DNA from: Desulfobacteraceae bacterium
GTDB taxonomy: Bacteria > Desulfobacterota > Desulfobacteria > Desulfobacterales > JAABPS01
Direction of reading: 5' to 3'
DNA length: 7,860 bases
Assembly (NCBI GenBank): GCA_011391835.1
Contig: JAABPS010000124.1
Coordinates: 1-7,860, forward strand
Part shown: in pieces, positions 1 to 5,620 of the stretch
Layout of the letters: each line of letters begins with the position of its first letter
Numbering within the stretch: the stretch's first letter is position 1
Made by a program: the position numbers and the translations under genes
The notes under the pieces: model-generated
Database searches by the model: none
What the model was told of the DNA's origin: nothing
Seen by the model: the letters and a program-made list of their open reading frames with translations, nothing else

Positions 1-387
1 TCCTATGTGTATGATATTGATGACCTTCAGGGGGTGATTGACCAAAATATTGAAGACAGGAATAAAGCCGCAATCAAGGCTGAACGGATTATCGAAGAGG
101 CAGTTATCCAGTTCAGGCGGTGGTATGAAAGCCTGGATGCAGTGCCGACAATTATTGCACTCCGAAGTAAAATGGACAGTATCGCAAAAGCAGAAGTTGA
201 AAAAACTCTCCAGTCCATGCGCCACTTGTCCGAAGCGGACACCCGGGCGATCATCCGGATGACAGATGCGCTGATCAGCAAGATTCTCCATGATCCCACC
301 GTGTTATTGAAAGAGAAGGGGCGACATGGGAAGAATTCAAATTATGTTGATATTGCCAGAAAGTTATTTAAGCTGGATGAAAATTAG
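1..387 (+). CDS. hemA: Glutamyl-tRNA reductase, C-terminal part (5' end outside window)
   Basis: The last 128 codons of a gene that enters from the left edge and stops at TAG 385-387. The protein reduces glutamyl-tRNA(Glu) to glutamate-1-semialdehyde with NADPH, the first committed step of C5-pathway tetrapyrrole (haem, sirohaem, cobalamin) synthesis in the cytoplasm. The visible part begins at the end of the NAD(P)-binding domain (the motif YDIDDL close to the edge, typical of the family). It then runs through the long charged helices of the C-terminal dimerisation domain: RRWYESL, PTIIALRSK, MRHLSEADTRAIIRMTDALISK and the ILHDPTVLLKE block that usually closes HemA proteins. The catalytic Cys and the tRNA-binding N-terminus lie outside the window. 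The tail of about 20 residues after that block is ordinary. No strong terminator follows; the next gene is convergent. Identification is confident from motif order. Confidence 0.93.
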   Translation, partial: SYVYDIDDLQGVIDQNIEDRNKAAIKAERIIEEAVIQFRRWYESLDAVPTIIALRSKMDSIAKAEVEKTLQSMRHLSEADTRAIIRMTDALISKILHDPTVLLKEKGRHGKNSNYVDIARKLFKLDEN

Positions 388-511
388 TGGTACATGACAT
401 GTGAATAACGATAACTATGCCAGATTTAGAGATGGTTTCCTGCATCGGATAGCTGATCTTTTTTATGCAAATATTTCGTCGAACATTTAGAAAATAGACT
501 TAAGTGAACTG
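388..511. other. Convergent intergenic spacer between hemA and the TPR gene
   Basis: About 124 bp with no credible gene. It contains a perfect small inverted repeat ACATG-A-CATGT at 392-402 just after the hemA stop. A weak hairpin (ATCGG-ATAG-CTGAT, 444-457, one G-U pair) is followed by six T at 459-464. That could be a poor intrinsic terminator for hemA, but a 5-bp AT-rich stem is not convincing. A GCTATAGC palindrome (511-518) overlaps the end of the TPR gene. Confidence 0.4.
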
Positions 512-1120
512 CTATAGCATTTCATCTGATTCCAGGGCGGCTGATTCTTTATATTTTTGCATGAGTTCTTTAAATTCGGATAAGTCTTTTACACCTTCCC
601 AGACCGGATTGGTTTCAATGGACTCAAAATCATCGAAGCCGTTTTCAAATGCCATTTCTAAAAATTTCAGAGCATCTTTATTGTCTTTCTGCTTACAATA
701 AATACAGCCAATCTGGTAAAACGCCTCTGAATCCTCAGGGTTCAGCTCGATGGCTCTGGTATAATCGTCAAGGGCTTTGGCATACTCACCCATAGCCTGC
801 CATGTCATTGCCCTGTCCTTATAGGCTTTTTCGTATTCCGGATTAATCTCCAGCGCTTTATCATAATCTGCCAGCGCTTTTTCATGAAACCCCTTCATTT
901 CCCATGCAAGTCCCCGCTCTGTGTAAGCGAATACAAAGTTGTGTTCCAATTCTATAGCCCGGGTAAAGTCTTCTATGGCCTTGTCATAATCGCCAATACT
1001 GAAGTAATGTTTTCCCCTTTGAAAATATCGATATTGATTGAGATCGGCGAATGCATAGGGAAGTAAAAAAATAGCAGAACATAGAAAAATTACAACTATA
1101 CCAGCGAGCAGCTTTTTCAT
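512..1120 (-). CDS. Exported TPR-repeat protein (four TPRs)
   Basis: A 202-residue protein of unknown specific role, predicted to act outside the cytoplasm as a protein-protein interaction scaffold. Residues 1-25 form a signal peptide: MKK start, a hydrophobic core, and YAFA before Asp26, which fits AXA signal peptidase I cleavage. If uncleaved it would be a membrane anchor. Four tandem tetratricopeptide repeats follow at about residues 30-160, with the classic G-A-Y-A-P pattern (for example GDYDKAIEDFTRAIEL, ALADYDKALEINPE, ALDDYTRAIELNPE). The fourth is more diverged (QIGCIYCKQKDNKDALKFLE). The C-terminus (NPVWEGVKDLSEFKELMQKY) resembles the cap seen after TPR arrays in similar proteins. 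The start at 1120 is chosen over the in-frame codon at 1159 because AAAGGA lies 8 nt upstream and the signal peptide begins there. It is divergent from the MoxR operon, which makes a link possible but unproven. Confidence 0.88.
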   Translation of the reverse strand: MKKLLAGIVVIFLCSAIFLLPYAFADLNQYRYFQRGKHYFSIGDYDKAIEDFTRAIELEHNFVFAYTERGLAWEMKGFHEKALADYDKALEINPEYEKAYKDRAMTWQAMGEYAKALDDYTRAIELNPEDSEAFYQIGCIYCKQKDNKDALKFLEMAFENGFDDFESIETNPVWEGVKDLSEFKELMQKYKESAALESDEML

Positions 1121-1128
1121 GAGACCAT

Positions 1129-1134
1129 TCCTTT
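1129..1134 (-). promoter_or_regulatory. Ribosome binding site of the TPR gene
   Basis: AAAGGA on the minus strand, 8 nt before the ATG at 1120. It decides the start in favour of the MKK-type signal peptide rather than the upstream in-frame codon at 1159, which would add 13 residues ahead of the signal peptide and lacks an obvious Shine-Dalgarno sequence. Confidence 0.7.
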
Positions 1135-1221
1135 GCTGACTTAAAATATTTGAAAGCAATACCCAATTCAGGTATTATCAGGCCAACCGGTTAAGGGTAT
1201 TATAATCGTTCAAATATGAAT

Positions 1222-1240
1222 TAGCCTTTTGGAAAGGCTA
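1222..1240. repeat. Perfect 8-bp inverted repeat (hairpin)
   Basis: TAGCCTTT-TGG-AAAGGCTA forms an 8-bp stem with a 3-nt loop. No T-tract follows on either strand, so it does not look like an intrinsic terminator. It sits about 100 bp upstream of the TPR start and about 190 bp upstream of the MoxR start, where it could be an operator or a 5'-leader structure. Its role is unknown. Confidence 0.5.
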
Positions 1241-1314
1241 TCTATCACTTAAATTAGAAAAAATCAAATGCTTATGCTTTCGATATGTATTACCCGGAGC
1301 AATTCTTTATACGG

Positions 1315-1358
1315 GGTCATCCTGGTACCGCCCTATTCACCATTGGGGTAATATGACC
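1315..1358 (+). repeat. Intergenic element, copy 1 (GGTC-N6-GTACCGCCC ... AATATGACC)
   Basis: Contains GGTCATCCTGGTACCGCCC at 1315-1333 and AATATGACC at 1350-1358. A similar arrangement occurs downstream of the operon at 5317-5349: the same GGTC, the same 6-nt gap, an identical GTACCGCCC, then AATAAGACC. The first 19-nt block matches 14 of 19 positions and the last block 8 of 9. The ends GGTC/GACC are inverted relative to each other. It may be a small dispersed intergenic repeat. Confidence 0.4.
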
Positions 1359-1381
1359 ATAAAAATCTAAACTAAAGAAGC

Positions 1382-1387
1382 TATAAT
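1382..1387 (+). promoter_or_regulatory. Possible -10 box for the MoxR operon
   Basis: A perfect TATAAT lies 42 nt upstream of the MoxR start codon. The 6-mer 17 nt upstream (ATAAAA) is not a recognisable -35; the nearest TTGACA-like 6-mer (ATGACC, 1353-1358) is 23 nt away, which is too far. It could be an activator-dependent promoter or a chance match. Confidence 0.25.
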
Positions 1388-1429
1388 GACGATATAAGGA
1401 TCAGGCTAACGGAAAAGGAAACAGACACC

Positions 1430-2347
1430 ATGATGGAAGAAAAATATGAAAGTATTGTCAAGCAGATAGGACGCATCATCCTTGGAAAAGAAAAACAGAT
1501 ACGGCTGGCGCTCACCTGCTTTTTCGCACGGGGGCATTTGCTGATTGAAGACATGCCGGGTATCGGTAAAACGACTTTGGGCAAGGTATTATCCTTATGC
1601 CTTGGGCTTAGCTTTCGAAGAATACAATGCACCAGCGATATGCTGCCAGGAGATATTCTGGGGGTGTCGGTATTTGAACAGAAAAGCGGATCCTTTCTGT
1701 TTCATCCGGGGCCTATTTTCACGCATGTGCTGCTGGCTGATGAGATCAACAGGGCTACACCAAAAACCCAGAGCGCCCTTCTTGAAGCTATGGAAGAACA
1801 CCAGGTTACGATAGAGGGAAAAACACGATTGCTGGATGACCCTTTTTTTGTAATCGCCACGCAAAATCCCTATGAATATTCAGGCACTTTTCCTCTGCCA
1901 GAGTCGCAATTAGACAGATTTTTGATGCGTATTGAAATCGGTTATCCAGGCAGGCAGGCTGAACATCAGTTGTTAAAAGGAGACGAGCCAAAAAGCCTTT
2001 TGCCCAAAATCAAACCGTCTCTTGAAAAAGAAACAGTGTTAAAAACTCAGCGGATGATTTCCGGGGTGCATGTTTCAGATGCCATGCTGGAATACCTTCA
2101 GGATATTCTCGATTATACGCGAACATCTCCACATTTTTACATGGGGCTGTCCCCACGGGCAGGAATGGCGTTGCTGCAGACCGCAAAATCATGGGCGTTT
2201 CTTCACGGCAGGGATCATACGTTGCCGGAAGATCTCCAGCAGATACTTCCCTGGGTCATTGGCCACAGGCTCCGTTCAAAAGATGATCTTCAGCAGTTTT
2301 CAAATGAAAAAATAAACGCCTTTATAATGGAAGTCCCCATTCCATGA
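1430..2347 (+). CDS. MoxR-family AAA+ ATPase
   Basis: A 305-residue cytoplasmic ATPase of the MoxR subfamily, of usual length. These hexameric AAA+ proteins are thought to act as chaperones for assembly or activation of protein complexes, usually with VWA or DUF58 partners encoded nearby. The visible motifs are Walker A EDMPGIGKT (about 40-48), Walker B LLADEINRA (101-109), sensor 1 IATQNP with Asn146, the arginine-finger region LPESQLDRF (Arg163), and sensor 2 GLSPRAG (239-245, Arg243) followed by the C-terminal lid. All catalytic residues are present, so it should be active. The start at 1430 is preferred over the adjacent ATG at 1433 because AGGA (1416-1419) is 10 nt before it. It is the first gene of an operon: its TGA overlaps the next ATG (ATGA), implying translational coupling with the DUF58 gene. 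Confidence 0.95.
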   Translation: MMEEKYESIVKQIGRIILGKEKQIRLALTCFFARGHLLIEDMPGIGKTTLGKVLSLCLGLSFRRIQCTSDMLPGDILGVSVFEQKSGSFLFHPGPIFTHVLLADEINRATPKTQSALLEAMEEHQVTIEGKTRLLDDPFFVIATQNPYEYSGTFPLPESQLDRFLMRIEIGYPGRQAEHQLLKGDEPKSLLPKIKPSLEKETVLKTQRMISGVHVSDAMLEYLQDILDYTRTSPHFYMGLSPRAGMALLQTAKSWAFLHGRDHTLPEDLQQILPWVIGHRLRSKDDLQQFSNEKINAFIMEVPIP

Positions 2348-3309
2348 AAAAAAGCGGCAGATTGAAAATCTTTTTTCCACGGAAGACATCCATTCAACTG
2401 CCCCATCAGTTGCATTGGCGGCGGATTTATATTTTGCCAACAGCCCAGGGTTTATTATTCATCGTCATTCTCATCGGCATGCTGATTGGATCGATTAATT
2501 ACAGCAATAATCTTGGATTTTTGTTAACCTTTCTTCTGGGAAGCATGACGTTTATTTCCATGCTGCATGCCATCCGGAATATGACGGGGATTCGCATTAT
2601 CTCTTCAGGCACCGAACCTGTTTTTGCAGAAGAAGCGGCGGTGTTTGAATTTTATGTTTGTTCAGAAAAATACAGGCGGTTTGCTATTTCGTTTTCCTAT
2701 AAGGGCGAAAAGGAGACGATTCGAGACATTGCTTTGGATACAAACAGCCACATAAACGTTCATGCCATGACTCAAAAAAGAGGCAGATTCACTCCGGGCC
2801 CATTGGTTATTTCATCGCGGTATCCCATGGGGCTCTTCCGCGCGTGGGTTGTGTTGCCAATCCATACAGCGTGCACGGTGTATCCAAAACCCCTGGCAGG
2901 GCAACTCAATTTGGGTGCGGATACATCGTCGGGTGATGATGAAAATGGAAAGGAGATAACTGGTGTGGATGATTTTAAGGAACTGCGGCCCTATCAGCCC
3001 GGAGACCCTCTTCAGCGTATTTCCTGGAAAGCCTTTTCCAGAGGTCTGGATCTGTTTACAAAATTGTTTGTGGGCAAGGCCGGCTCTGCCGTATGTTTAA
3101 CCTGGGATTCCGTTGCATCAATGAATATTGAAAAGAAACTATCTATTCTCACTCACGGGATCCTGAAGCTTCACCGGATGAACCTTGTGTATGGACTCAC
3201 CTTGCCCGGAGAATTCATCGATCAGGGCTCAGGGGACGCGCATAAACACAGATGCCTGAAGGCCCTGGCCATGTTTGCCCTGCCGGATAAAAAAGATGAA
3301 ATCGTTTGA
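2344..3309 (+). CDS. DUF58 domain membrane protein
   Basis: A 321-residue inner-membrane protein of the DUF58 family, whose biochemical role is not established. Two closely spaced hydrophobic segments at about residues 30-52 and 56-75 anchor it. A beta-rich stretch follows, with YPMGLFRAW (160-168), the position of the family's conserved P-x-GLF motif. Then comes the DUF58 core DDFKELRPYQPGDPLQRISWKA (209-230), with the R-x-Y-x-x-GD...I-W-K signature fully kept. The segment CLTWDSVASM near 251-260 and YGLTLPGEFI further on match the VWA-like end of the DUF58 subtype found beside tgpA in gammaproteobacteria, from family knowledge. The start overlaps the MoxR stop by 4 nt, and the gene end overlaps the tgpA-like start by 14 nt, so all three are probably co-translated. 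It likely works with the MoxR ATPase at the membrane. Confidence 0.92.
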   Translation: MKKSGRLKIFFPRKTSIQLPHQLHWRRIYILPTAQGLLFIVILIGMLIGSINYSNNLGFLLTFLLGSMTFISMLHAIRNMTGIRIISSGTEPVFAEEAAVFEFYVCSEKYRRFAISFSYKGEKETIRDIALDTNSHINVHAMTQKRGRFTPGPLVISSRYPMGLFRAWVVLPIHTACTVYPKPLAGQLNLGADTSSGDDENGKEITGVDDFKELRPYQPGDPLQRISWKAFSRGLDLFTKLFVGKAGSAVCLTWDSVASMNIEKKLSILTHGILKLHRMNLVYGLTLPGEFIDQGSGDAHKHRCLKALAMFALPDKKDEIV

Positions 3310-5260
3310 TAAAAATATGGTGCCGATGATTGGCGCGCTGGTGATCGCCATTGCTCCCCAGATACCTCATCTGAAACCCTGGATTGTGGGCTGGTGTATT
3401 TTACTGTGGGGCTATATGCTGATGGCAGTCAAATATGGATGGGCCGGGCCGGGCCGGATAACCCGATTTATACTGACTGTTGCCGGTTTTTTTGGCGTGG
3501 CTATATCCTACGGAAAAATTATCGGCGGAGGTTCGTTTGTCGGTTTACTGGCAATCATGGCAGGCTTAAAACCCTTAGAAACCAAGACCCACAGGGATCA
3601 AATGATAACAGCTTTTATCGCCTATTTTATCGTGATTACCAGCCTGTTTGAATCCGAAACCCTTGCCATTACCCTGTATATGTTTTTTTCTGTTTTCGTT
3701 ACAACAGGGGTATTGATTCATGTGAACCACCCATCCGGAAGATTAAAGGAAAGCGCAAAGCAATCTGCAAAAATTTTACTTCAGGCCATCCCTCTGATGC
3801 TTCTTTTATTTTTTCTTTTCCCGCGAATCCAGGGAAGTTTATGGGGGTTTGCCCGCCAGCATACAGCGACCACGGGTTTTAACGACAGTCTGAATATGGG
3901 AGATATTTCAAAGCTGGTTCAGAATAATGAGAATGCGTTTCGGGCTGAGTTTTCCGGCGACCTCCCGAAGCCTGAAACTCGTTACTGGCGGGGTATCGTG
4001 CTATGGCGGTGTGAAGGCGCGCGGTGGCATGTTGGCATACGGGCGCCCCAGTTGCAAGTGCCAATTTCCGGCGCTCAACCCTATGAGTACAGTGTCATCC
4101 TTGAGCCGCATAATAAAAAATGGCTCTTTGCTCTTGATTTACCGGCAAATGAACCAGGCCAGTCGCAATTACTGGATGATTACTCGCTGAGGCTTCGGTA
4201 TGAATTGCGGCATAAACAGCGCTTTTATCTGAAATCATACACCTCCTATAACACCGGCAAATTAAAACCGTGGGAAAGGATAGCGCTCAAACTTCCTGCT
4301 CAAGGAAATAAAAAGGCCCGTGAGCTTGCGCATACTTGGGCATCCGAATCCCGATCCGAAGCTCGGACAGATGAACAGATCGTTGAAACGGCTTTAAATT
4401 ATTTTAAAGAAAACAATTTTATATACACACTCAATCCCCCCCTGCTGGGGAGCAATCCCATTGATGATTTTTTATTTAATAAAAAACAGGGATTTTGCGA
4501 GCATTTTGCGTCTGCGTTTGCTTTTCTCATGCGGGCTGCCGGCATTCCTGCCCGGGTGATAGGGGGGTATCTGGGAGGAAAAACCAATCCCTATGGAAAC
4601 TATATTCTGGTCCGGCAATCCGATGCTCATGTATGGGTAGAAGTCTGGTTAAAGGGCAAGGGCTGGACACGGGTGGATCCCACCTATGCGGTAGCGCCAT
4701 CGCGGATAGAGCAAGGCATGGAAATGGCAGTTCCTGCAGATGAGCTTCCGGATTTTTTATCATCAGGACAGCGAGGGGTTTTTATAACCTTTCGCGAACA
4801 GATACGAAACCGATGGGAGGCCATAAATGCTCAGTGGGATTCTTTTTTCATCGGGTATTCATCGGATGACCAGAAATCGTTTTTATCACGGTTTGGCATT
4901 CATCTGGAAACACTAAAAGGAAAAATAAAATCACTTCTCGCAGTTCTTTCGCTGGTTATTCTTTCAGGCATTCTTCTGTCAGCGGGATTGTTTTCAAAAA
5001 CCCGGGCCAGCAGAAAGGATCCCATTCAGCGTATCTATTTAAAGTTTTGTTCAAAGCTTGCAAAGGCCGGGTTCCCACGAAGAGCGGATCAGGGGCCCAG
5101 AGACTATGCAGCAGAGATCGGCAGAAAAGAAAGACGCCTCAAAGAGCGCGTGGATGAAATTATGGATGTATACATTATTCTGCGCTACACCCGACGGGGA
5201 AATGACAAAATATTGAACAAATTTGGTTTGTTAGTAAACCGATTTCATCCGGGAAAATAA
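3296..5260 (+). CDS. tgpA: TgpA-type transmembrane transglutaminase-like protein
   Basis: A 654-residue protein with the DUF3488 / transglutaminase core / DUF4129 architecture of TgpA, which is essential in Pseudomonas aeruginosa although its substrate is unsettled. Several N-terminal membrane helices lie at about residues 8-175, ending in LMLLLFFLFPRIQGS. A periplasmic part follows, with the family landmarks MGDISKLVQNNENAFRAEF (201-219) and YWRGIVLWRCEG (230-241). The papain-like core has Cys401 (QGFCEHFAS), His445 (SDAHVWVEVW) and Asp461 (RVDPT), a complete catalytic triad. One more helix (about 545-565) leads to a cytoplasmic DUF4129-like tail. The ATG at 3296 overlaps the DUF58 gene by 14 nt. 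An in-frame TTG at 3275 would add seven residues and an ATG at 3317 would remove seven; none has a strong Shine-Dalgarno sequence, so the exact start is uncertain. The symbol is by architecture and synteny. Confidence 0.9.
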   Translation: MKSFDKNMVPMIGALVIAIAPQIPHLKPWIVGWCILLWGYMLMAVKYGWAGPGRITRFILTVAGFFGVAISYGKIIGGGSFVGLLAIMAGLKPLETKTHRDQMITAFIAYFIVITSLFESETLAITLYMFFSVFVTTGVLIHVNHPSGRLKESAKQSAKILLQAIPLMLLLFFLFPRIQGSLWGFARQHTATTGFNDSLNMGDISKLVQNNENAFRAEFSGDLPKPETRYWRGIVLWRCEGARWHVGIRAPQLQVPISGAQPYEYSVILEPHNKKWLFALDLPANEPGQSQLLDDYSLRLRYELRHKQRFYLKSYTSYNTGKLKPWERIALKLPAQGNKKARELAHTWASESRSEARTDEQIVETALNYFKENNFIYTLNPPLLGSNPIDDFLFNKKQGFCEHFASAFAFLMRAAGIPARVIGGYLGGKTNPYGNYILVRQSDAHVWVEVWLKGKGWTRVDPTYAVAPSRIEQGMEMAVPADELPDFLSSGQRGVFITFREQIRNRWEAINAQWDSFFIGYSSDDQKSFLSRFGIHLETLKGKIKSLLAVLSLVILSGILLSAGLFSKTRASRKDPIQRIYLKFCSKLAKAGFPRRADQGPRDYAAEIGRKERRLKERVDEIMDVYIILRYTRRGNDKILNKFGLLVNRFHPGK

Positions 5261-5316
5261 TATCATGCCCTTTGATACTCCTCATTTTGTTAAAACTTTC
5301 CCACCATCGGAGGTGT

Positions 5317-5349
5317 GGTCTAACATGTACCGCCCCGCCCAATAAGACC
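5317..5349 (+). repeat. Intergenic element, copy 2 (GGTC-N6-GTACCGCCC ... AATAAGACC)
   Basis: GGTCTAACATGTACCGCCC at 5317-5335 and AATAAGACC at 5341-5349. The order and orientation are the same as in the element at 1315-1358; the internal spacer is 5 nt here and 16 nt there. It lies 56 nt after the stop of the tgpA-like gene, so the two copies bracket the operon. Confidence 0.4.
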
Positions 5350-5383
5350 CTTTTAACTTACTGCTATCATATATGAAAAGATT

Positions 5384-5414
5384 CTTCATTACTTGCATGA
5401 AGTACTTCTTTTTT
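5384..5414 (+). terminator. Weak candidate terminator after the MoxR-DUF58-tgpA operon
   Basis: CTTCAT (5384-5389) pairs with ATGAAG (5397-5402) around a 7-nt loop, and six T follow at 5409-5414. The stem is short and AT-rich and the T-run starts 6 nt after it, so efficiency is doubtful. It is the only terminator-like structure between the operon and the promoter at 5418. Confidence 0.3.
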
Positions 5415-5417
5415 CCC

Positions 5418-5446
5418 TTGACTTAAACAGTTGTCAAATGTATGAA
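5418..5446 (+). promoter_or_regulatory. Sigma70-like promoter of the substrate-binding lipoprotein gene
   Basis: TTGACT (5418-5423, 5 of 6 to consensus), exactly 17 nt, then TATGAA (5441-5446, 4 of 6). The predicted transcription start is around 5452-5454, giving a leader of about 167 nt before the ATG at 5621. An inverted repeat TTGAC-N10-GTCAA (5418-5422 and 5433-5437) covers the -35 and the spacer, a plausible operator position. Confidence 0.55.
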
Positions 5447-5452
5447 CGGTTC

Positions 5453-5515
5453 GCAATTGCCAGGACGAAGATAAAAATTGCTTCGTGCATTCAGTATTGG
5501 CAGTTGTATTTTTTT
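5453..5515 (+). terminator. Leader hairpin with T-tract (attenuator or small-RNA terminator)
   Basis: An outer stem, CAATTGCCA (5454-5462) with TGGCAGTTG (5498-5506), has nine pairs including one G-U, plus a further G-U pair at 5453/5507. An inner 6-bp stem ACGAAG/CTTCGT (5465-5470, 5481-5486) sits within it. Seven T at 5509-5515 follow almost directly. The structure begins at the predicted transcription start, so the whole product of the upstream promoter could end here as an RNA of about 60 nt unless read-through occurs. Confidence 0.5.
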
Positions 5516-5541
5516 CCCTGATTTTTAGGATGTATAGAGGC

Positions 5542-5574
5542 GGCGGGAAATGATCCTGCCTTAGTTGCGCAGGA
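5542..5574 (+). promoter_or_regulatory. Two mutually exclusive hairpins in the lipoprotein leader
   Basis: Hairpin A is GGCGGG (5542-5547) with CCTGCC (5555-5560), 6 bp including one G-U. Hairpin B is TCCTGC (5554-5559) with GCAGGA (5569-5574), 6 bp with a 9-nt loop. They share bases 5555-5559 and cannot form together. No known riboswitch class was recognised. Confidence 0.35.
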
Positions 5575-5610
5575 ACAGTTACGCCATGAATAATTAACGA
5601 GTTAAATGAG

Positions 5611-5616
5611 AAGGAG
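5611..5616 (+). promoter_or_regulatory. Ribosome binding site of the substrate-binding lipoprotein
   Basis: AAGGAG, 4 nt before the ATG at 5621, selects that start. An earlier in-frame ATG at 5606 has no Shine-Dalgarno sequence and would itself contain this site. The spacing is on the short side. Confidence 0.7.
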
Positions 5617-5620
5617 TGTC

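Larger units (their letters stand above)
1121..1429. other. Divergent regulatory region between TPR gene and MoxR operon
   Basis: About 309 bp without a credible gene; it must hold the promoters of both divergent units. Visible structure: AATACCC (1158-1164), which can pair with GGTATT (1171-1176) or with GGGTATT (1195-1201); an AACCGGTT palindrome (1185-1192); an ATTATAAT palindrome (1199-1206) that could serve as a -10 on the minus strand; a perfect 8-bp hairpin (1222-1240); an inverted repeat TATTACCC/GGGTAATA (1288-1295, 1346-1353); and GGTCAT/ATGACC (1315-1320, 1353-1358). No promoter here has a clean -35/-10 pair at standard spacing. Confidence 0.5.
5261..5620. other. Intergenic region with promoter and structured leader
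   Basis: 360 bp with no credible gene. In order it holds: a small CACC/GGTG hairpin and the second GGTC...GTACCGCCC element (5317-5349); a weak terminator-like structure (5384-5414); a sigma70-like promoter (5418-5446) with an overlapping dyad; a terminator-like hairpin with a T-tract (5453-5515); two competing hairpins (5542-5574); and the ribosome binding site of the lipoprotein gene. Confidence 0.6.

Noticed and set aside
444..464. Intrinsic terminator for hemA
   Set aside because: The stem is only 5 bp with a G-U pair and a 4-nt loop. The T-run is present, but the structure is too weak to call as a feature of its own.
1121..1159. Upstream in-frame start at 1159 for the TPR gene
   Set aside because: It would place 13 extra residues before a normal signal peptide and lacks a ribosome binding site; AAAGGA sits 8 nt before the ATG at 1120.
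3275..3295. TTG at 3275 as the start of the tgpA-like gene
   Set aside because: It adds seven residues ahead of an ATG (3296) that already precedes the first membrane helix. A rare start codon without a clear ribosome binding site is less likely.
5399..5408. GAAGTACTTC palindrome followed by T's as a terminator hairpin
   Set aside because: A perfect 10-bp palindrome leaves no room for a loop. The alternative CTTCAT/ATGAAG hairpin is the better, though still weak, reading.
5530..5564. Leader peptides ahead of the lipoprotein gene
   Set aside because: Tiny reading frames (7 codons from 5530, 4 codons from 5550) have no proper ribosome binding site and no telling run of regulatory codons.
5606..5620. 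ATG at 5606 as the lipoprotein start
   Set aside because: No Shine-Dalgarno sequence upstream of it. AAGGAG at 5611-5616 points to the ATG at 5621, which gives a standard MKK lipoprotein signal.
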